Assembly (NCBI GenBank): GCA_947628495.1 | Contig: CANRAC010000028.1 | Location: 1 to 10,284 of the forward strand | Source: an uncultured Bacilli bacterium | GTDB lineage: Bacteria; Bacillota_I; Bacilli_A; RF39; UBA660 | Length of the DNA: 10,284 bases | Reading direction: 5' to 3' | In this document: in pieces, positions 6,430 through 10,284 of the stretch | How the letters are laid out: each line of letters starts with the position of its first letter | Position numbering within the stretch: the first letter of the stretch is position 1 | The notes under the pieces: generated by a model | Databases searched by the model: none | What the model saw: the letters and a program-made list of their open reading frames with translations, nothing else | What the model was told of the DNA's origin: nothing | Position numbers and translations under genes: made by a program

Positions 6430-7452
6430 ATGAAGTGTGTAAAATTAGTTGGTAAAAGAAAATTTGAAATCAGCGAAATAGAGGAGCCCCAAGCTCAAGA
6501 TGGTTATGTTTTAATTGATGTTAAAAAAGCCGGAATTTGTGGTTCGGATATTCACTATTGGGATATTGGGGAACCAAAAGGATTAGTACTAGGTCATGAG
6601 TATTGTGGTATTGTGACAAATACTGGTGGTAAAGAAGGTTTGCAAATAGGGGATAGAGTAACAGCTCTTCCTATATCACCTTGTTTAAAATGTAGTGCTT
6701 GTAAAACGGGCAATATTCAATATTGTAAAGAAACTTGGACAAATGCCACCGGGTTATCTTTAACAAATTCAGGAGCTTTAGCCCCCAAAATGGCTATCAG
6801 AGAAGATATGGTTATCAAAGTTCCCGATAATATAAGTGATGAAGAAGTAGCAATGGTTGAACCAACAGCCGTAGGCTTACATGGAATTCATTTAGCAGAT
6901 ATTAAAGTTGGGCAAAAAGTATTAGTAATTGGGGGAGGAATAATTGGCCTTGTTTCGGCAATGTTTGCTAAAATGGAAGGTGCTAGTTTAGTTGTTGTTA
7001 GTGAAACAAACGAAAAACGTGGTCAAAATGCCGTTGATTTGAAAGTCGCAGATAAATGGTATGACGCTAAAAGTGATTTAAGTGCCAAAATAGCCGAAGA
7101 TACTTCGGAAGGATTTGATGTGGTTATTGAATGTTGTGGTAATGAAAAGGCAGTAACAAGTGCAATTTTAGCGACTAAACCGGGAGGTACTTGCGTGCTA
7201 GTGGGAGTTTCTATGTTACCGATTACTATTCCGACGGTATCCGTTGTTATGAGTGAACTTACGGTTAAAGGAGCAATCGCTTATACGAAAGAAGAATTTG
7301 AAACTTGTATTGAACTAATGGCGAATAACCAAATAGATGTTAAAAAATTTATTTCTGATATAGTTACCTTAGAAGATGTTCAAGCTTCTTATGAAAGATT
7401 AACTAATGGTAACGATGATGCCATCAAAATAATTGTAGATCCCAATAAATAA
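6430..7452 (+). CDS. Zinc-dependent medium-chain alcohol/polyol dehydrogenase
   Basis: This 340-residue cytoplasmic oxidoreductase of the zinc-binding MDR superfamily should oxidise an alcohol or polyol with NAD(P). The catalytic zinc site is visible as C37 (G-I-C-G-S-D-I-H, with S39 and H42 in the proton relay), H56-E57 (L-G-H-E) and E144 (V-E-P-T). Structural zinc ligands are C85, C88, C91 and C99. The Rossmann loop is G-G-G-I-I-G at 168-173, and E192 after the second strand suggests a preference for NAD. Length is typical. The pattern resembles sorbitol, threonine and butanediol dehydrogenases, and the substrate cannot be fixed from motifs. GGAGG ends seven bases before the ATG. It is a single gene preceded by a terminator. 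A promoter must overlap the terminator region (TTGTAA 6350-6355, TATAAG 6371-6376, 15-base spacer, is the best weak candidate), or the gene relies on read-through. The neighbours give no pathway. Confidence 0.92.
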   Translation: MKCVKLVGKRKFEISEIEEPQAQDGYVLIDVKKAGICGSDIHYWDIGEPKGLVLGHEYCGIVTNTGGKEGLQIGDRVTALPISPCLKCSACKTGNIQYCKETWTNATGLSLTNSGALAPKMAIREDMVIKVPDNISDEEVAMVEPTAVGLHGIHLADIKVGQKVLVIGGGIIGLVSAMFAKMEGASLVVVSETNEKRGQNAVDLKVADKWYDAKSDLSAKIAEDTSEGFDVVIECCGNEKAVTSAILATKPGGTCVLVGVSMLPITIPTVSVVMSELTVKGAIAYTKEEFETCIELMANNQIDVKKFISDIVTLEDVQASYERLTNGNDDAIKIIVDPNK

Positions 7453-7460
7453 AAATTGAA

Positions 7461-7506
7461 AATTATCCATATCTTCAGTTGCTATCTGAGCTGTGGATTT
7501 CTAATT
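7461..7506 (+). other. Imperfect hairpin downstream of the dehydrogenase, no U-tract
   Basis: ATCCAT (7465-7470) pairs with GTGGAT (7493-7498), and inside it TTCAG (7474-7478) pairs with CTGAG (7486-7490) around a 7-base loop. AATT at 7461-7464 and 7503-7506 can extend the base. The position after the dehydrogenase stop suits a transcript 3' end, but no run of T follows, so an efficient intrinsic terminator is doubtful. Confidence 0.4.
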
Positions 7507-7531
7507 GCTCATAGAAATAAAATATGATAAT
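7505..7531 (+). promoter_or_regulatory. Possible promoter of the membrane protein gene
   Basis: TTGCTC (7505-7510) and GATAAT (7526-7531) are separated by 15 bases, and a second A/T-rich hexamer TATAGT follows at 7531-7536. Spacing is short and the -35 imperfect. It is the best candidate in the 106-base gap. Confidence 0.35.
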
Positions 7532-7558
7532 ATAGTTTATAGTAGAAGGTGGATGTAA

Positions 7559-8758
7559 ATGAATGAAGAAAATGAAAAATTAGAAACTCCCGCAGAAGAA
7601 CTTAGTGAAAATAAAGAAGAGGAAATGGTAGAGACAAAGCAACCTGAGGAAGTACCAGATAGTGAAAATAAAAAGAAAAGTAAAAAGAAAATTATTATAA
7701 TCTGTAGTATCGTCGCTGTTGTGTTAATTGGGGCTTTAATAACTGGTTATTTCTTAATATTAAAAAAAGATCCGGTAAATAATGATTCTAATCCCAAAAC
7801 TTGGAAAGATGTTTTGCTATTAGAAGCTAAAAATGGATCTTTAAAAGAAAAATTAACTGATCAAATAGATGATTATAATTATCGGGCTGATGAAGTCGAT
7901 GTCATGCTTTTAGATATTGATTCTGATGATGATATGGAACTAATTGCTTATTTTGAAGATGAAATAACTGAAAAAGATAAAATGATGATCTTTGAAATAG
8001 ACAAAAAGATTAAATTTTCTAAAGATTACGAGGTTTTAAACGAAGATGTTTTAGCATATGCCTATAATGTAATTAATGAAAATATGTATTGGTATATAAC
8101 TGATCGTAACAATAGCAAAGTAGTTATTTCTTTAGAAGATAAAGAATATACGGAAGAAGAATTTAATATGAATTTCCATTTAGTTGCTCATCAATATAAA
8201 AATGAGGAAATATTTGACCAATCCGAAGCCATTGAATTAAATGGCAAAAGTAATAATTTAACTTCTATTGTCAATAAAATAATTAATAAGAAATTTACTA
8301 ATGCCGAATTTTTAGAAAACAATAATACTAGTAAAAGAGCAATTGAAAGAGAAATAGAAGATGAAAAAAAAGAAGCAGAAGCTAAATTGGAAGAAGAACA
8401 AAAACAATTAGAAGAAGAACAAAAGAAAGCGGAAGAGGAAAAGAAAAAACAAGAAGAAGCTAATAAAAATACTACTACCAATAATAACAGTGGAACGGGA
8501 ACAAATAGTGCCAATATAGATAGAATTGTTGATGAAACTCAAAATCCTGATGTGATGTGTGCGCAAGCTATTCAAGAGTTTTACCAAGATGAAAATTATA
8601 CTTATTACTTTAGTTGCCAAAAAAGTGACGTTGTTAAAGTAATATATACTGATGGCACAATGGAAAAAGTAGCAGTTGCTTTAAAAGCGGGACACATTAA
8701 AATTACGGATTTAGATAGATTTAATATTTCTTATCTTAAAGAAAAAAATTCTGATTAA
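7559..8758 (+). CDS. Single-pass membrane protein with extracytoplasmic coiled coil
   Basis: This 399-residue protein is not assigned to a known function. Residues 1-37 are highly acidic. A lysine-rich patch (38-44) precedes one hydrophobic segment at 45-68, giving an N-inside, C-outside anchor rather than a cleaved signal. The outer part has an acidic D-I-D-S-D-D-D-M-E-L-I stretch at 119-129. It resembles the D-x-D-x-D-x-x-x-E-L-I strand-loops of Ca-binding-like repeats in secreted Bacillota proteins. Residues 260-302 are a Glu/Lys/Gln-rich coiled coil, followed by an Asn/Thr/Gly linker (303-318). A small C-terminal domain (about 328-395) has two cysteines, C334 and C353, and the run Y-T-Y-Y-F-S-C-Q-K-S-D. 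I believe similar tails occur in other gut Bacillota surface proteins, but I cannot name the family. AAGGTGG lies six bases before the ATG. No terminator follows the stop. Confidence 0.82.
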   Translation: MNEENEKLETPAEELSENKEEEMVETKQPEEVPDSENKKKSKKKIIIICSIVAVVLIGALITGYFLILKKDPVNNDSNPKTWKDVLLLEAKNGSLKEKLTDQIDDYNYRADEVDVMLLDIDSDDDMELIAYFEDEITEKDKMMIFEIDKKIKFSKDYEVLNEDVLAYAYNVINENMYWYITDRNNSKVVISLEDKEYTEEEFNMNFHLVAHQYKNEEIFDQSEAIELNGKSNNLTSIVNKIINKKFTNAEFLENNNTSKRAIEREIEDEKKEAEAKLEEEQKQLEEEQKKAEEEKKKQEEANKNTTTNNNSGTGTNSANIDRIVDETQNPDVMCAQAIQEFYQDENYTYYFSCQKSDVVKVIYTDGTMEKVAVALKAGHIKITDLDRFNISYLKEKNSD

Positions 8759-8764
8759 AAATAG

Positions 8765-8793
8765 TTGACAATCATAAAATAAAAATATATAAT
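8765..8793 (+). promoter_or_regulatory. Promoter of the infC-rpmI-rplT operon
   Basis: A full-consensus promoter: TTGACA (8765-8770), 17-base spacer, TATAAT (8788-8793). Transcription should start near 8800. That leaves an untranslated leader of about 140 bases before infC, enough for the attenuator described below. It begins only six bases after the stop of the membrane protein gene. Confidence 0.9.
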
Positions 8794-8799
8794 TTAGTT

Positions 8800-8919
8800 A
8801 TTGATGAAAAAGGAAAGAGATGTGTCCACATCCACCTGATTGCCAAAGGGTGATAGGTAAACAGCCGATAGTTAATTGTACTTTAAGGTGAAAAGTGGAC
8901 ATATTATGTCTGCTTTTTT
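8800..8919 (+). ncRNA. Ribosomal protein leader (L20-type attenuator) before infC
   Basis: The 5' leader holds a long-range helix. Bases 8820-8829 (ATGTGTCCAC) pair with 8895-8904 (GTGGACATAT), enclosing a second helix CACCT (8833-8837) with AGGTG (8886-8890). The 3' strand of the outer helix is also the 5' strand of a terminator hairpin, so the two folds exclude each other. In Bacillus, L20 is known to bind the leader of infC-rpmI-rplT, which mimics its 23S rRNA site, and to cause premature termination. Gene order, position and switch architecture match that system. I did not align it to the L20-leader family, so the class is inferred. Confidence 0.75.
8895..8919 (+). terminator. Attenuating terminator in the infC leader
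   Basis: GTGGACAT (8895-8902) pairs with ATGTCTGC (8906-8913) over an ATT loop, with two G-U pairs, followed by six T (8914-8919). It is a canonical intrinsic terminator placed before the infC ribosome site. Its 5' arm is shared with the competing leader helix, so termination should be conditional. Confidence 0.8.
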
Positions 8920-8926
8920 CAATGTT

Positions 8927-8931
8927 GGAGG
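8927..8931 (+). promoter_or_regulatory. Ribosome binding site that fixes the infC start
   Basis: GGAGG sits nine bases before the ATA at 8941 and 63 bases before the first in-frame ATG (8995). The GTG at 8933 and TTG at 8936 between them run straight into a TAG in another frame. The site therefore supports initiation at AUA. Confidence 0.75.
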
Positions 8932-8940
8932 TGTGTTGAA

Positions 8941-9462
8941 ATAGCAAATAAAAACGATTTACCAATTAACGAAAATATTACAGTTGCAGAGCTAATGGTA
9001 ATTGGTCCCAATGGGGAACAAATGGGAATCAAAAAATTAGAGGATGCTTTAACTTTAGCAAATTATGCGGGTTTAGATTTAGTCTTAATGAGTGGTAATA
9101 GCGAGAGGGCTGTTGGTAAAATAATGGACTATAATAAATATCGTTATGAAAAGCAAAAGAAAGTTAAAGAACAACAAAAGAAACAAAGAGAAAGTAACAA
9201 AGAAGTAAAAGAATATCGTTTTACAATCGCTACGGATGTTCACGATTTTGAAACTCGAAAGAAAAACGCAATTGAATATTTAAAAAAGGGTCATAAAATA
9301 AAAGCATCTTTAAGATTTAAAGGACGCCAGATGGCTCATCCAGAACTTGGTAAAGAAATGTTATTAAAATTTGCTGAAAGTTTAGCAGAATATGCGGATA
9401 TTGATCAAAAACCAAAACAAGAAGGTAAAAACATGTTCATGTTACTTGCACCTAAAAAATAG
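8941..9462 (+). CDS. infC: Translation initiation factor IF-3, non-canonical AUA start
   Basis: IF-3 binds the 30S subunit, blocks premature 50S joining and checks the start codon and initiator tRNA. From 8941 the product is 173 residues, normal for the family. The N-domain has L-P-I-N-E-N-I near residues 7-13 and N-G-E-Q-M-G-I. A Lys/Glu/Gln-rich linker follows, then the C-domain with K-E-V-K, V-H-D-F-E-T-R and the hallmark R-F-K-G-R-Q-M-A-H-P-E-L-G. Starting at the first ATG (8995) would delete the conserved N-terminal I-N-E-N segment and leave the strong GGAGG unused. The only in-frame codon at proper spacing is ATA. infC is known for rare starts (AUU in E. coli and B. subtilis) that let IF-3 repress its own translation, so AUA fits that logic. 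It is the first gene of infC-rpmI-rplT, with rpmI 15 bases later. Family certain; exact start likely. Confidence 0.93.
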   Translation: MANKNDLPINENITVAELMVIGPNGEQMGIKKLEDALTLANYAGLDLVLMSGNSERAVGKIMDYNKYRYEKQKKVKEQQKKQRESNKEVKEYRFTIATDVHDFETRKKNAIEYLKKGHKIKASLRFKGRQMAHPELGKEMLLKFAESLAEYADIDQKPKQEGKNMFMLLAPKK

Positions 9463-9477
9463 AAAGGAAGTATTATT

Positions 9478-9675
9478 ATGGCAAAAGGACCAAAACAAAA
9501 AACACATAGTGCAACAAAAAAGGTTATTAATAAAAGACCTGGAGGAACTATCAGTTATAAAAAATCGGGAGGAAACCACAAAACTGCCAAAGATTCATCT
9601 AAAGCAGTTAGACAAAGAAGAAATCAAGGAAAAGTAAGTAAAGGAGACTTAAGCAGATTAAAATCTGTGATATAG
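9478..9675 (+). CDS. rpmI: 50S ribosomal protein L35
   Basis: This 65-residue, very basic protein of the large ribosomal subunit has normal length for bacterial L35. It shows the family pattern: K-G-P-K-Q-K-T-H-S-A-T-K-K near the start, a central R-P-G-G and a Gly/Lys-rich middle. Its C-terminal part is R-Q-R-R-N-Q-G-K-V-S-K-G-D-L-S-R-L-K. The start has AGGAAG seven bases upstream, 15 bases after infC, and rplT follows 15 bases after the stop. Its place between infC and rplT is the standard bacterial order, so it should share the leader attenuation. Confidence 0.96.
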   Translation: MAKGPKQKTHSATKKVINKRPGGTISYKKSGGNHKTAKDSSKAVRQRRNQGKVSKGDLSRLKSVI

Positions 9676-9690
9676 TTTGGGGTGAGATAA

Positions 9691-10263
9691 ATGACAAGAG
9701 TTAAAGGTGGAACTGTTTCTAAAAACAGAAGAAGAAAAGTTTTAAAACAAGCAAAAGGTTATTTTGGTAGTAAACATAGATTATATAAAACTGCCCAAGA
9801 ACAACTATTCCATAGTGGAGCTTATGCTTATCGCGATCGTAAAGCAAATAAAAGAAACTTCCGTAAATTATGGATTACCCGTATTAATGCGGCATGCCGT
9901 GCTAATGAAATTAGTTATTCTAAATTCATAAACGGTTTAAACATTGCGGGTGTTACTATAAATCGTAAAATGTTAGCCGAAGTTGCTATTGATAGTCCTG
10001 AAAGTTTTACAAATTTAGTAGCTATTGCTAAAGATGCTCTAAAATCTGGTAAAACTGTTAAAGAAGTTAAAAATGAAGTAAAAACAGAAGCAAAACCAGC
10101 TGTAAAAAAAGCGGATACTACTAAAAAAGAAGCTTCTGTTAAAGAGGACAAAAAAGATTATAGTAAAATGACTTTAACTGAACTTAAAGCTATTGCTAAA
10201 GAACAAGGTATTAAAGGTTATTCTACGATGAAAAAAGATGAATTAATTAGTAATTTAAAATAA
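9691..10263 (+). CDS. rplT: 50S ribosomal protein L20 with C-terminal SAP/Rho-N-like extension
   Basis: Residues 1-118 are a complete L20, which binds 23S rRNA early in 50S assembly and, in Bacillota, represses its own operon through the leader. The core shows R-V-K-G-G, the basic N-terminal arm K-N-R-R-R-K-V-L-K-Q-A-K-G-Y, then R-D-R-K-x-x-K-R-x-F-R-K-L-W-I and R-I-N-A-A. Typical L20 ends near residue 118; this one continues to 190. Residues 119-156 are a Lys/Glu/Ala-rich linker. Residues 157-190 read as a helix-extension-helix (M-T-L-T-E-L-K-A-I-A-K, then G-I-K-G-Y-S, then K-K-D-E-L-I). That pattern resembles the Rho N-terminal/SAP nucleic-acid-binding motif. There is no frameshift or stop between the parts, and the terminator begins inside the stop codon, so the extension is genuine. 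GGGGTGAG lies just before the ATG. The role of the tail is unknown. Confidence 0.95.
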   Translation: MTRVKGGTVSKNRRRKVLKQAKGYFGSKHRLYKTAQEQLFHSGAYAYRDRKANKRNFRKLWITRINAACRANEISYSKFINGLNIAGVTINRKMLAEVAIDSPESFTNLVAIAKDALKSGKTVKEVKNEVKTEAKPAVKKADTTKKEASVKEDKKDYSKMTLTELKAIAKEQGIKGYSTMKKDELISNLK

Positions 10264-10281
10264 GCTCTCTGAGCTTTTTTT
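10262..10281 (+). terminator. Intrinsic terminator of the infC-rpmI-rplT operon
   Basis: AAGCTC (10262-10267) pairs with GAGCTT (10271-10276) over a TCT loop, followed by a T-tract to 10281. The first two bases of the stem are the last two of the rplT TAA stop, so the operon ends with almost no 3' untranslated region. Confidence 0.87.
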
Positions 10282-10284
10282 AGT

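Noticed and set aside
8191..8620. Two minus-strand open frames rich in Ser, Leu and Phe
   Set aside because: They are antisense readings of the Glu/Lys-rich coiled-coil codons of the membrane protein, with low-complexity composition and no ribosome site.
8804..8839. Possible 11-codon leader peptide in the infC leader
   Set aside because: It has no ribosome site and starts about four bases after the expected transcript start. The codons show no run of one amino acid, and the bases are better explained by the leader helix.
8995..9462. infC beginning at the first ATG
   Set aside because: It would lose the conserved N-terminal segment and ignore the GGAGG at 8927-8931; the AUA start at 8941 fits better.
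9392..9637. Plus-strand frame bridging the end of infC and rpmI
   Set aside because: It overlaps two certain ribosomal-operon genes in another frame and has no family resemblance.
9915..10151. Minus-strand open frame inside rplT
   Set aside because: Antisense to a certain gene, biased composition, no ribosome site.
1..10284. Mycoplasma-type genetic code (UGA as Trp)
   Set aside because: No gene has an internal in-frame TGA, all Trp codons are TGG, and TGA ends the polymerase, YolD-like and sigma genes where family similarity ends.
1..10284. Insertion sequences, prophage or integrase signatures
   Set aside because: No transposase, recombinase or phage structural gene is present, and no terminal inverted repeats or target duplications were seen. 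The tRNA at the left edge shows no repeated 3' segment elsewhere in the window.

Overview
The window is strongly AT-rich and reads with the standard bacterial code. Every Trp is TGG, and three genes end in TGA where their family similarity ends. Gene content (a YolD/UvrX-type SOS operon, a SigE/SigK-type sigma factor, an L20-type leader before infC-rpmI-rplT) points to a low-GC Bacillota, probably an uncultured member of the Bacilli near the RF39/Mollicutes/Erysipelotrichia side. The phylum is well supported; the finer placement is inference.

Layout. On the minus strand, 1-72 is a tRNA-Ala(UGC) cut by the window edge. It lies behind a two-gene damage-response operon running leftward from 1674: a Y-family translesion polymerase and a YolD-like protein whose GTG start overlaps the polymerase stop. 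The operon has its own promoter (1705-1732) with a near-consensus Gram-positive LexA box (1685-1698). Back to back with it, a plus-strand promoter (1755-1782) drives a 216-aa sigma factor and, 28 bases later, a 1280-aa protein, closed by a strong terminator (6368-6403).

The 1280-aa protein is the unusual item. It begins with three tandem 89-residue units, each resembling sigma-70 region 4 and repeated at exactly 267 nt. An unrecognised alpha/beta segment follows, then two diverged copies of a module made of TPR helices plus a conserved cap domain, and finally a fourth region-4-like helix-turn-helix. With a sigma factor directly upstream it looks like a dedicated transcription-control pair. 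Its signal and targets cannot be read from the sequence.

Next come a stand-alone zinc-dependent medium-chain dehydrogenase (6430-7452) and a single-pass membrane protein with an extracytoplasmic coiled coil and a small C-terminal domain (7559-8758). The window closes with infC-rpmI-rplT. A consensus promoter (8765-8793) feeds a leader with mutually exclusive pairings that end in an intrinsic terminator, as in L20 autoregulation. infC appears to start at AUA (8941), and L20 carries a 70-residue C-terminal extension ending in a SAP/Rho-N-like motif. A terminator that includes the rplT stop codon ends the operon.
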